64,000 bases of DNA, taken from the NCBI GenBank assembly GCA_031769625.1, contig JAUIMM010001247.1, positions 372,501-436,500 of the forward strand, in the 5' to 3' direction. The stretch's first letter is position 1. Each line of letters opens with the position of its first letter. Shown here one piece after another: positions 22,276 through 32,450 of this stretch. Below the pieces are notes generated by a model. The model had not been told where the DNA came from and searched no databases. It saw nothing but the letters and a program-made list of their open reading frames with translations. The position numbers and the translations under genes are program-made. The DNA is from Taudactylus pleione (lineage: Eukaryota > Chordata > Amphibia > Anura > Myobatrachidae).

Positions 22276-24021
22276 ATGTCAAACGTAAGCCCCATAATGG
22301 TAAATTTAAAAGGTGGTAGGCAAGTTCCAAAAATTCCCCAGTACCCATTAAAACAGGAGGTAGAATTAGGGCTTTATCCCATAATTGAGCGATTGTTACA
22401 ACAGGGAATTTTAGTTCGTACAGCTAGTGTAGCCAATAGTCCCATCTTTCCTGTAAAGAAGAGTGGTGGGAGGGGTTATAGGCTGGAACAAGACCTTAGA
22501 GGTGTTAATAAGGTGGTAGAGAGCCAATTTCCCGTAGTGCCAAATCCAGCTGTCATTCTCATGCAAATCCCACCAAATGCAACCCATTTCACTGTCATTG
22601 ACCTCTGTTCTGCTTTCTTCTCTGTGCCTCTTCATCCTGACTGTCAGTACCTATTCACTTTCACATACAGAGGTGTACAATATACATGGACACGATTTCC
22701 CCAGGGTTTCATAGACAGCCCCAGTATCTTTTCCCAGGCCTTAGACAACTGTTTACAATCTTTTCAACCTGCTAATGGATCTGTTCTAATACAATATGTG
22801 GACGATTTATTGTTATGTTCTGATTCGTTTATGTCATGTTTAAATGATACAAAACTTTTGTTGCTTCATCTCTCGCAAACAGGACACAAGGTTGCTTAAG
22901 ACAAACTACAGCCATGCCAGTCCAGGGTTAAATATTTGGGACACTGCCTATATCAGGGATTACGACATCTTACAAATGACAGAATCTAGGCCATACAGAA
23001 CATGACACTGCTGCAGAACCAACAGCAAATTCGTACCTTCTTGGGAATGTGTGGATACTGCAGAATGTGGATCCCAGGTTTTTCTATTTTGGCCTTGCCA
23101 TTACAGGACTTAGGGCCTAATTCTGACCCACTCGCGAGCGCTGAGCGCTCGCAAGCGGGTTGATGTTGGCCAAGTGTGCATGCACACGACGGAGACGGCT
23201 CCGTCGTGCGCATGCGCGAGACCCGGATAGCGACAGGCAAGCCGTCGCTCCGGGTCTCGCTACAAAGGGGGCCTGCTGTCGATGGTGAGTGACAACACGC
23301 CCCCTTTGGTGGGTGTGCCGGGGGCGTGGCTGCCCAGATGGAGGCGTTCCCATGGGAATGCCTACCGTCTGGGGCCGGCCCCACTGACATCACAAGTGAT
23401 GTCAGTGGGAGTGCTCTCGGCTCTGATAGAGCTGAAAGCACTCCAGGGCTTGCGGCAACGAGACCCTGCCACAAGCTATACGAGCGGCCAGGAGGCCACT
23501 CTAAAAATGAAAAAGGACGGCCTTGATTCAGAGCGAGCGCTCTGTCAAAGCATCCGGCTCTGAATCAGGGCCTTAGTCTCTTCCTCAAAACCATCCGTGT
23601 CATACACATAGAGGAATCAGAGCAAGCTTTCCTTAATCTTAAGGATAGTCTGACAAAAGCACCTGCATTGGGAATACCTGATTATGAAAAACCTTTTGAT
23701 TTGTATTATACGGAAGCTGATGGTTGTGCAGCAGGTGTCCTCACACAAAAACATGGTGATGCCAGTAGGCCCATAGCATACTACAGTGCACAGTTGGACA
23801 CTGTGGCAAGATCACTCCCAACATGTTTAAGAAGTGTAGCAGCAACTGCTCTATTGGTCAGTAAGAGTGATGATGTGGTACTAGGTCATGATATGATTGT
23901 CTATACTCCCCATGCTGTATCTGCTCTGCTGAACTCTGCCCAAACCAGACACGTCTCTTTGGCTAGATTTACCAAGTGGGAACTAGCTCTAATAGCCCCT
24001 GCAAACATCACTGTTAAATGA
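22276..24021 (+). pseudogene. pol: reverse transcriptase remnant, split by a MITE
   Basis: RT would copy viral RNA into DNA. The open frame 22276-22899 covers fingers and palm: the LRGVNK motif, the first catalytic Asp in VIDLCSAFF, the PQGF motif and the YVDD active site at 22795-22806. A TAA at 22897 ends it. Homology continues past the stop (the KYLGH and FLGMCGY motifs of the thumb/connection) to about 23109, where a 460-bp MITE is inserted. After 23576 it continues as the connection domain, including KAPALGIPDY and the LYYTEADG segment, to a stop at 24019-24021. The catalytic residues are intact, but there are at least two stops and one insertion. Confidence 0.9.
23113..23572. mobile_element. 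Harbinger-like MITE in pol
   Basis: Ends GGGCCTAATTCTGAC and CCGGCTCTGAATCAGGGCC, flanked by TTA on both sides (23110-23112 and 23573-23575). Same terminal family as the MITE in gag, 460 bp, no coding content. The interior contains a second internal inverted pair (GACATCACAAGTGATGTC, about 23387-23404). Confidence 0.9.
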
Positions 24022-24098
24022 TGCAGTACGTTAAACCCAGCAACATATTTACCTTATGTGCAACATGATGCACAAAGGGTGAAGGGAGATGGGTTGCT

Positions 24099-25490
24099 GT
24101 GGGAAGTGAGTTAAGCGGACATAATGATGCACATGATTGTATGAAATATGTGAACCAGACCTTTTCTGCAAGACCTAACATACGTGACACACCTTTAGAG
24201 AATGTGGATGTGACATTTTACACGGACGGGAGTTGTCATAGACAAACAGACACAGGTGAGTTGTGTACAGGTTATGCTGTTGTAAATGACGAAGACATCA
24301 TAGAAGCCAAACCTTTAGGACCACCACACTCGGCACAAGTGGCGGAACTGTTGGCACTAAAGAGAGCGTGTGAGTTAGCGGAAGGTAAATTCGCTAATAT
24401 CTATACTGACTCCAGATACGCCTTCGGAGTAGTACACGATTTCAGTGCCTTATGGCATCTGAGAAAATTTATGACAGCAGCAGGCACACCAATTGCACAT
24501 TCCAAACATATAAAAGGACTATTAACAGCTATCCAATTGCCAAAGGCAGTGGCAGTAATTAAGTGTAAAGCCCATACATGTGAGGATGATCCGGTGTCAC
24601 TGGGCAATAACAGGGCAGACAAAGCTTCAAAATGGGCAGCAGGATTAAAAATGAATGTAAGAATGGAACAAATTATGTCTTTTCAAACAATTGATATGCT
24701 GAAATTAATTGAGATGCCAAATTTGTGTTCTATCCAGGAAAAGTCAGTCTGGAAGTCCAAGGGATGTGGGCAAAAGTCCTCTGGACTCTGGAGGGATGGA
24801 CAAGGTAAGCCAGTAGCTCCCAAGGCATATTACCCCAGCTTGGCTGAGGCAGCACACGGTCTGACTCATCTGGGAAAGCAAGGTATGTGCAAATTGGTGA
24901 GAGCATACTGGTGCGCACTGGGTTTCTCTTCTCAAGCAGAAAAGAGAGCAGTGTCCAGTCTGACCTGCTTGAGGAAAAACATTGGGAAAACGATCCCTAC
25001 CGAACCATCCCACATTCCACCGACTGACGGACCTCTCCAGGTAATACAAATTGATTTCATCCAATTACCACATTGCAGGAATCTCAAGTATGTATTAGTG
25101 TGCGCTGACGTGTTTTCCAATTGGGTTGAGGCATACCCAGCTGCCACTAATACTGCTGCATTTACTGCCAAGAAAATTGTACAGGAGTTTGTATGCAGAT
25201 ACAGTATCCCTAAAATTATCGAAAGTGATAGGGGTACTCATTTCACAGGTGATGTTTTCCAAAATATGTGTAAGCTGATGGGTATTAATAGTCGATTTCA
25301 CACCCCTACCATCCATGATATTGAACCTGGAGAATATGTTATGATCAGAAATTTCTTGCATTCAGGTTGTTTGACTGATCATTGGGAGGGTCCATATCAG
25401 GTGTTGCTCACAAGTACCACATCATTGAAGGTGGCTGAGAGAGATACCTGTGTCCATTCCAGTCACTACAAAAGGTCAAACAACCGGTAG
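24099..25490 (+). pseudogene. pol: RNase H-integrase remnant of pol
   Basis: A 463-codon open frame. RNase H (about 36-185) keeps its acidic residues D43 (YTDGS), E83, D104 (YTDSRYA) and D174. Integrase follows. In its N-terminal zinc site H253, H257 and C290 are present, but the first Cys of the C-x2-C pair is Ser287. The catalytic core has D319 (QIDF) and D377 (ESDRG). After HTP at 401-403 the sequence jumps straight to the C-terminal domain (PGEYVMIRN, WEGPYQV), so the segment carrying the third catalytic residue, Glu, has been lost in frame. Integrase from this copy would be inactive. The frame is separated from RT by a stop and a frame change at 24021-24099. Confidence 0.92.
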
Positions 25491-25612
25491 AGAAACAAGG
25501 CGGAGACAAGGCCAATAACGTGAACCTGTCGATCGCGAGCTTTTTCCGGGAGGATTAAAAGGTTGTAGTGAGATACCTGAGCTAAAGAAATTTGCAGGTC
25601 CTTGCTGCGGCG

Positions 25613-27424
25613 ATGGACTGATCTGCGGAGTTCATTTTTATATTCTCTTCCAGAGTTTCCATCATCCTGTTTTGCTCGGGGATTTGTGGTTTCTGTGACG
25701 GGGGACTGATAGAGGAAATGGGAGCTGATGGCAGTGCTGATGGAGTGGAGTCAAGAGGAGGAGTGCTATGCCAATCAGGGGAGTGTCTGACCAATCTTAG
25801 TACTGTAATTGTTAAGAGATCTGCTATTTTGGATACTCGGGGACAGTGTGAAGGTCTATCGTCTGAGGATTATTGTATGTGTGAGTTCTGTGGGTCCGTA
25901 ATTGATGAGAGATGCATCCAACGTTGTCAACCTAAGTATAATCAGTATTGGGGTGGGTATCCTTTAGAGGATTATCACACCATGGTGGTCAAAATTTTGA
26001 ACCAAACCAACTGTTTGGTGTGCTCTCACGTGCCCCAAGGACAGCATAATGTAGGATTAGTGCCCTTCCCGTTAAATATCTCTGAAATTTTAGAATTGCC
26101 AAAAGGGAAGACACTGGACGGAAAATTTCTTAATATCAAACCACCCCATTTTGAACTCCCCCAGTACCAAGTAGATAAAACACTTTTATGTTTAAACATC
26201 ACCAACTCCAATGACCCAGGAAGTTGGGAGGTGACTGGTAATAATCAGACGATGACCTTCTCACAAAGAGCTGACCGTGAGCCTATGAATTATGAACTAT
26301 TATGCAAAATCAGATCAGGAGGAAGGCACTTCCGGTATAAATATACACTGAGCAACACCAAAGAAATGGTTGGTAGAATACCAGAAGGGTACTGTGCTAA
26401 GGTTATACCATCAGAAATATGTATTCGCCAGATGGGAGAACCTGAGATAGGATTATTTGCGAGAGAAATGTGTTTAATGATAATGATGCATACTATTCCT
26501 TATGTTCTCCCTGATGATGTATATTTTATATGTGGAAGGAAAGCATATAAGTGGCTCTCCCCGAGTTCCGAAGGTTTGTGTTACCTGGGAAGAGTAATCC
26601 CAGAGGTTATGACCCTCACACATTTTGAAATGCTTGGTATTCATAAAAACACACCATTACCATATCTTCACACGCAGTATGAACACAGAGGCAAAAGAAA
26701 TATGATACCTGGTGATGTGCATAAAGCCACACAGTTAATTAGTGAGACAATTGGCTGTCAAGTTTTAGTAGCACTGGATCCCACCAGGATCGCTCGGGAT
26801 ACACTAAATTTTAGATATATCCAAGACCTTGCTAAATTAATAGATAATATCACCAAGATGTATGATGACACATTCAGGTATACAGGTAGGGAATTGCAAG
26901 CGTACAAGAAAGAACTGGTGCAACACAGACTAGTGTTAAATTATTTAACAGCTGTCACTGGAGGGTATTGTGTAACTTTGGCCACCCAATTTGGAGTAAA
27001 GTGTTGCACTTATGTCACAAATGATACCAGCGACCCCAAGGAGGTGATAGACTGGAAGATGGATGAAATTCTGCAGTTAAAATGGGAATTTTGGAAGAAC
27101 CATAATGCTTCAGTGGCTGAAGTAGAGGAGAAGGTAGAGGAATGGGTTTCATGGTTGAACCCAGTGAAATGGTTCTCAGGCCTAGGAGAGTGGGTCCAGG
27201 AAATGGTTGCTAGTGTAGGTAAACTCCTGATCCTCATACTGGTTGTCATCATAGTAATTGGCATATGTGTTAGGTGTGTTCCTACTGTGGTGAAGGGTGG
27301 AAGATGTAAAAATAAGATAAACCAGAAGAATGAAATTATGATGGTGGTCAATAGTGATAATATGAATACTGAGGAAAATGTAGAACTGCTTTACAACCCT
27401 GAACTAGGAAATACCATCGTATAA
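25613..27424 (+). pseudogene. env: envelope gene, open from codon 4 to the end
   Basis: Env mediates receptor binding (SU) and fusion (TM). The candidate start ATG at 25613 is followed by a TGA at 25619. After it the same frame is open for 601 codons to TAA at 27422. The segment 25628-25690 encodes a hydrophobic stretch suitable as signal peptide, ahead of the next Met at 25718. Numbering from Met 25718: SU has the CLVC motif (99-102) of gamma-type envelopes; a furin-type site RGKR is at 324-327 (26687-26698). TM has a heptad-rich ectodomain, a C418-x10-CC429/430 cluster, a membrane anchor at about 503-521 and a short tail with YNPEL. A pyrimidine-rich CTCTTCCAG at about 25645-25653 could be a splice acceptor. 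It is listed as pseudogene because of the early stop; a shorter product lacking a signal peptide is possible. Confidence 0.88.
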
Positions 27425-27728
27425 TGTATTATATTTAGACATGCACAAAATGTATTAAAACACCTCAAATAATGTAAGTCCCTATCTCCCCCTCAAAACT
27501 TCTTTTATTGGATATGTGCATCCCCACATCTTTCCCATGATCTTCCAGGATCCGCGGTGTGTGTATAAGGGTATTTTTATTTCCCCTCCTAGAGACACTT
27601 TATTGATGGATTAAGAACCACCTTGTGCCATCCCATAATAACATTAAATAATATGTCATAATGTAAGCCTAAAAATTAAATATAAGACCAGTGTATGATA
27701 GCATGTTGGTTGCTATCAAAGGGTGGAC
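27425..27728 (+). other. env-LTR spacer with polypurine tract
   Basis: Non-coding viral 3' region. The purine-rich CAAAGGGTGGA directly before the 3' LTR (about 27717-27727) is the expected plus-strand priming tract, although interrupted by pyrimidines. Confidence 0.7.
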
Positions 27729-28803
27729 TGTCGAAGCCAGATAATTGGCTGAGACAGGATCAGTTAAAAATTAGATCGGAGCGACGCTATCTTGCGAAAC
27801 TCACACTTAAGTACATACGGCGATGCTACTATTAGCATCATGCAATCGCATATCTCATCATACACCATACGCACATTAGCGAATGCATAATACCCCGCGT
27901 ACGAAAGCTGTTTATTAGCTTCATGCATACGTAACTGCCCCAAGTTAAAAGTCCTCACTACATAAATCTAACTAGAGCCTTTTCCCAAACCCCTAATACT
28001 TACACACTGCACACTTATATAACAGGTTCCATAGCTCCAAAATTTAATATTCAAGGTTTATTCATTTATTACTAATGTTGTGAAATAAAGATTATTTGAT
28101 ATCTAAGGTTTAGTACATGATAAGCAGCCCGTGTTTGGTGTTGTACTGATCTACTCTATCTCAACAGCTTCCCGGTGTCATCGGTGAGAAGATCGCAACA
28201 TGCGTCCGCAACTTATGGACTGTAGAGAATTAAAACACTAAAATGTACTATGTAATGTTAGCAGCTTAGATTTGCATGCAGCGGAAAATAGGAGACAAAA
28301 GGCTGTTGGAGGCTGACCTGTGTCCATTTGAATTGGCCTGTTAAATGTCCTGTAACAGAAGCATTGTGACGGAGATCCAATGGAATCATGCCAAACTTGC
28401 CTAATGTATTGCCTATCCCTGTAAGGGTATATATATATATATATATGCGCTCTCTGACCCCAATCGGGAGTCTTCTTGCTGATGCTGTTGATGGAGGTTT
28501 CTTGCTGATGCCGGTATCTGGTCCCAGAGCGCGTGCGTATGTTACAACTGTACCTTGGGTCTGTATGATTTATTTGCGCTAAATTGTCTTTAGATCACAG
28601 CATGTAACTTACTGTTGTTATGTTGAATAATAACCTTTTGTGCGTTGGAAACACATTCCTACGTCTGAAGGCATTTATTTACTGTATGACTTATTACGCT
28701 AAATTGTGATAATTTTAGAAGGTATAGGCAGGATTTAGAAGTTATAGGCAGGATTTAGAAGGTATAGGCTGGAGCGTATAGAGGTTTAAATCCTGTATCG
28801 ATA
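27729..28803 (+). repeat. 3' LTR
   Basis: Starts TGTCGAAGCC and ends ATCGATA, followed by GTGG (28804-28807). It has a TATA-like TATATAA at 28016-28022 and AATAAA at 28084-28089. Compared with the 5' LTR it lacks about 78 bp of U3 (corresponding to about 16329-16406) and has a tandem 22-bp duplication (GGATTTAGAAG-TATAGGCA) at about 28720-28770. Confidence 0.93.
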
Positions 28804-29100
28804 GTGGGCACAGGGACCAGATTTTGTATATTTGAATAAGTAGCTGTAGTTGTGCAAGGGTTAACTATCCTTGGGCAACTAATTTGACACTTGTAATCCA
28901 CAGAAGGGGGGTCACTTACATATGACCTACTTGCAATTGGCCTTGCCCAACAAAGTTTTGGGCATGAAATAGGGCATTAAAGTGGGCGCAGGCACCAATT
29001 AATACATTTGAATAAGTAGCTGAGGTTGTGCAAGGGTTAATTAGCCTTGGGCAACAAATTTGACACTTGAATTACATATGACCCCACTTGCAATTGGCCT
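28804..29100. repeat. duplicated flanking repeat (two copies)
   Basis: 28804-28903 and 28982-29080 are about 90% alike (GTGGGC..CAGG, TTTGAATAAGTAGCTG, GTTGTGCAAGGGTTAA, TTGGGCAAC). The linking piece (28928-28985) matches the 5' flank of the provirus. The provirus thus sits in a short tandem array of about 160-180-bp units. No coding content. Confidence 0.85.
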
Positions 29101-29104
29101 TGTC

Positions 29105-29315
29105 CACAGAAAAAAGAAGATTCCCTCCAGCACACTGCAGTAATATTAGCAAAAATACTTGAATCTTACATGATAATAGAGATTTAGAGGTATTAGTTGC
29201 ATACATTTGCAAATATATGATTAAGTGTCTGGCCACTGTCAAGGCTTCTCTATACAGGCATCCCTAACATTAAGGCGTTCACGTCTGAGGCGCAGAGCAG
29301 CCAAAAGAACCCAGC
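29105..29315 (+). repeat. dispersed repeat, copy 2
   Basis: Homologous to 13375-13600 in the same orientation, with scattered substitutions. It begins right after the duplicated flanking repeat. Confidence 0.75.
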
Positions 29316-29373
29316 AAGGACCACTCCCAGGGCAATCACACGAAATATGGAAGAAAGGTTATAGTGAAGTGTA

Positions 29374-29893
29374 AAGTATAGATGTGTCAAGATAATCAAT
29401 AAGTGTTAATATAATAAGAAAGAATTCAAATTACATAAATAATATACAGACAAATGGAAAAGTGATGAAAATATATCTATGTGAATTAAGTTGTGATGCC
29501 CTGAAAAAGGTCCAGCCAGAGCCCACTCTGGGGGCCCCACGTCCAAATGCTCACCCCAAAATAATTATTGCTACAAAATAGTAGCACTAACTCTGGGTCA
29601 TATAATTACAATTAATGTACTGCATAATAACAGTACATGTATAAGCTGAGAGCTGGTTCACCGAGGAGGTACCCCAGAAACCTCCTAATGGCACTATAAG
29701 GATCAGCATATCCTCCCAATGCTGACTCCCTTAATGCTTCTCAGAACTGCAAAAAGAGACCACCATACTTTCTTTTGGGAGCATTGGGAGGATATATTTT
29801 CATCACCTTTCCATTTGTTTGTTTATTATCTATGTAATTTTAATTATTTCTTATTATATTAACACTTATTGATTATCTTGACACAACTATACT
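29374..29893. mobile_element. inverted-repeat element (about 100-bp arms)
   Basis: The left arm, from about 29374 to 29480 (GTGTCAAGATAATCAATAAG and onward), is the reverse complement of 29788-29893, with small gaps. The centre has unrelated sequence including GGGGGCCCC. No ORF. It abuts the CT tract at its right end; no clear target duplication. Confidence 0.75.
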
Positions 29894-30580
29894 ATACTCT
29901 CTCCCCCCTCACCCTCCCTCTCTTCCCCCTCACCCTCCCTCTCTCTCTCCTGTTCTCTCTATCTCCTGCTCTCTCCCCCCTCACCCTCCCTCTCTCTCTC
30001 CTGTTCTCTCTCTCCTGCTCTCTCTCTTCCCCCTCACCCTCCCTCTCTCCCCCCCTCACCCTCCCTCTATCTCTCTCCTGTTCTCTCTCTCTCCTGCTCT
30101 CTCCCCCTCACCCTCCCTCTCTCTCCTGTTCTCTCTATCTCCTGCTCTCTCTCTCCCCCCTCACCCTCCCTCTCCTGCTCTCTCTCCCCTCACCCACCCT
30201 CCCTCTCTCCCCTCACCCTCCCTCTCTCTCCCACTCTCTCTCTCTTCCCTCACCCTCCCTCTCTCTCTCCCCCTCACCCTCCCTCTATCTCTCTCCTGCT
30301 CTCTCTCTCCCCTCACCCTCCCTCTCTCTCTCCTGTTCTCTCTCTCTCCTACCTCACCCTCCCTCTCTCTCTCTCTCTCTCCTGTTCTCTCTCTCCTGCT
30401 CTCTCTCTCCTCCCTCACCCTCCCTCTCTCTCTTCTGTTCTCTCTCTCCCCCCTCACCCTCCCTCTCTCTCACCCTCCTGCTCTCTCTCCCCCTCTCTCC
30501 CCCCTCTCTCTCCTGTTCTCTTTCTCCCCGCTCTCCCCCTCTCTCTCTCCCTCTCTCTCCACCCCCTATCTCTCCCCCTT
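29894..30580. repeat. second polypyrimidine tract
   Basis: CT-rich sequence like 14268-16056 but with regular CTCTCCTGTTCTCTC interruptions. ORFs on either strand (29869-30588 plus, 30161-30653 minus) are low-complexity artefacts. Confidence 0.92.
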
Positions 30581-31268
30581 CATATTGAAAAGTTGGGCGG
30601 TATGGTATATATATATATATAAAATCTAGGGGATAGTGCCCGCGCTTACCCACAGGTATTTATATCTTGATTATGTTAGGAATTAAGATATGATCAAACA
30701 CTGAGTTTTTATTCAAAACATAAATTTAATGTAATCAAGGCTATAAATGTATATATTACATGAAGTAGTAAAATCAATGGTGTTAATAGCAACTAGACGA
30801 GCACTTTACAAAACAAAACAACACAACAACAAATGAACATATAGGCATGCATGCTTGTAAATGCACAATGGGACCAGAGTATGGAGGGAGAGAATGGGGG
30901 GAGAAAAAGGAGGGGGGGAGGAAGAAGGAGGGGAGTGGGGAAGTAGATCAGTGTTATTTCTGGCAGACAACTTGTGCAAATTTTATGCTCTGTATAGTGG
31001 TGGATGATCACCTGCAACTGATGGTTATATAGATGGACAGATATTTAATGTTCGAACTTGAGATGGTTCTGTGTGTGAATCACTGTTATTCACTAGGAGG
31101 GAGACGTGGTGGTAATGACCATGAGAGTAATGACAATGTACAGTTCCAGTGGTTGCAGGGCCTTTGGGTGCTGCGTCCCGTGACCCCAGGTACCCTACTT
31201 ACCCACACTCTTCTTCCAAAGGGTTCTGTCCCAGTCTTCCTCACCTCTCCACGACCTGAGCCCTGGAG
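30581..31268. other. no gene recognised; TA run and purine-rich patch
   Basis: A short (TA)n lies near 30606-30621. At about 30882-30943 the plus strand is nearly all purine with G-runs of 4-7 (GGGGGGAG, AGGGGGGGAGG). The rest may be the edge of the Penelope-like element; no domain seen. Confidence 0.45.
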
Positions 31269-31690
31269 TTAGGGAGCGGTGGGTACGGGGCGGTGCTCGT
31301 CCTGGTCTCTCCTTGGTTCCTTCTGCCGGAGTGTGTGGACATGGCATGTGATGTCAAGAAAATTGACTGTAGTTTTACTGTAGTCAATGGTGAAGACTAG
31401 ATTATTGTTATTGTTATTGATGTATTTTATGAATTCTAGTAGGGTTGCTTCGTTTCCTTGCCATATGTAGAAAACGTCATCAATGAAACGTTTCCAGAGG
31501 ACCAAATTTGCCCCAAATTCATGCTGGGTCCAGATGGTATCAATCTCCCACTTTCTCATAAATAGATTAGCATAACTTGGGGCAAATTTGGTCCCCATGG
31601 CTGTACCGGTGGTTTATCTGTAGAATCTGTGGTCATACCATACATAGTTGTGATCCAGTATGTGCTGTATTCCTTGTTCTATGAAACTTG
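31269..31690 (-). pseudogene. Penelope-like element reverse transcriptase fragment
   Basis: On the minus strand the sequence reads a Penelope-type RT palm: GTAMGTKFAPSYANLFM, then LVLWKRFIDDVFYIW with the catalytic Asp pair (FIDD at 31476-31487), then NFLDIT. An in-frame TAG lies upstream of the Met at 31598, although homology continues upstream to about 31686. After FLDIT similarity fades, so the fragment is truncated. Penelope-like elements copy themselves using this RT and a GIY-YIG nuclease. Here the remainder of the protein lies next door on the opposite strand. Confidence 0.85.
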
Positions 31691-32450
31691 CCTACGATCA
31701 AGATAAAGTGGATACAGCTATGAGAGAAGCCTCAAAACTAGAAAGAGACACACTTTTACAGACAAAAACAAGTAAACCTGAAGAAGCGAATAGGAGAGAT
31801 AAAATTTGTTACATTACGGAATACAGCAGGGATGCTCCGAAACTTCAAACAATCCTTAAGAAACATTGGTATATATTATTGGGGGACGAGGTACTCAATG
31901 ATGTATTGCCATTTAAACCGCTAGTAACATACAGAAAAGCACCAGACTTGAAGAAGAAATTAGTTGTCAATCACATTAAAGACAAAGAACCCACACAAAC
32001 TACACTACTTGGAATGAAACCACCCAATGGTTTCTACTACTGCGAATCTTGCAGTAGTTGCAGAACAATGAACAAACATTTACCTCAAAAACAACCAAGA
32101 AAGAATATAAGATTGAAGAATACATAACATGTGACAGCAAAGGGATTATATACCTGGCAGATGCCCGTGCGGCTACCAATACGTGGGGAGAACTAAAAGG
32201 AAATTAAAGACAAGAGCAGTAGGACATGTAAACAACATCCGCAAAGGTCTTGAAACCCACAGTCTCTCAAACCACTTCAAGAATCACCACAACAAAAATC
32301 CAAAACTACTGAAAGTGATAGGTATTAAACTAGTAAAACCCAACTGGAGAGGTGGGAACTTCGAACACCAGAGGAGGCAAGGAAGAGCTCAAATGGATCT
32401 TCAACCTCAAAACATTTGAACCAGAAGGCCTTAATATAGATAATGAGGTG
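31686..32450 (+). pseudogene. Penelope-like element linker and GIY-YIG endonuclease
   Basis: The plus strand continues the same polyprotein C-terminal to RT. The ORF 31660-32127 carries the KKHWYIL and YRKAPDLKKKLV region and a C-x2-C pair (YCESCSSC). Frame changes then lead through the GIY part (GIIYL at 32142-32156), the YVG part (CPCGYQYVGRTKRK from 32162) and the C-terminal WIFNLKTFEPEGLN segment ending near 32440. At least two frameshifts break it. The GIY-YIG nuclease would nick target DNA for priming. Relative to the RT fragment it is in opposite orientation, with the junction at about 31686-31690. Confidence 0.85.

Larger units (their letters stand above)
16262..28803 (+). mobile_element. 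endogenous retrovirus, gamma-type, with both LTRs
   Basis: A 12.5-kb provirus: 5' LTR, a primer-binding site resembling the tRNA-Pro type, a splice donor, gag, pro, pol, env, a purine tract and a 3' LTR. It is flanked by GTGG on both sides (16258-16261 and 28804-28807), a 4-bp duplication as in gammaretroviruses. Three later insertions lie inside: 19677-20561, 20703-21296 and 23113-23572. A hand comparison of the LTRs gives roughly 35 substitutions over about 1,040 aligned bases (about 3%; approximate), so the insertion is not very recent. gag, pro and pol have stops, frame changes and deletions; env is nearly open. The gamma assignment rests on the Pro-type primer site, the DTGA protease, the RT and RNase H motifs, the SU CxxC motif and the TM cysteine cluster. 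An epsilon-like relative is possible. Confidence 0.95.

Noticed and set aside
29869..30653. ORFs in the second CT tract
   Set aside because: Low-complexity artefacts, as for the first tract.
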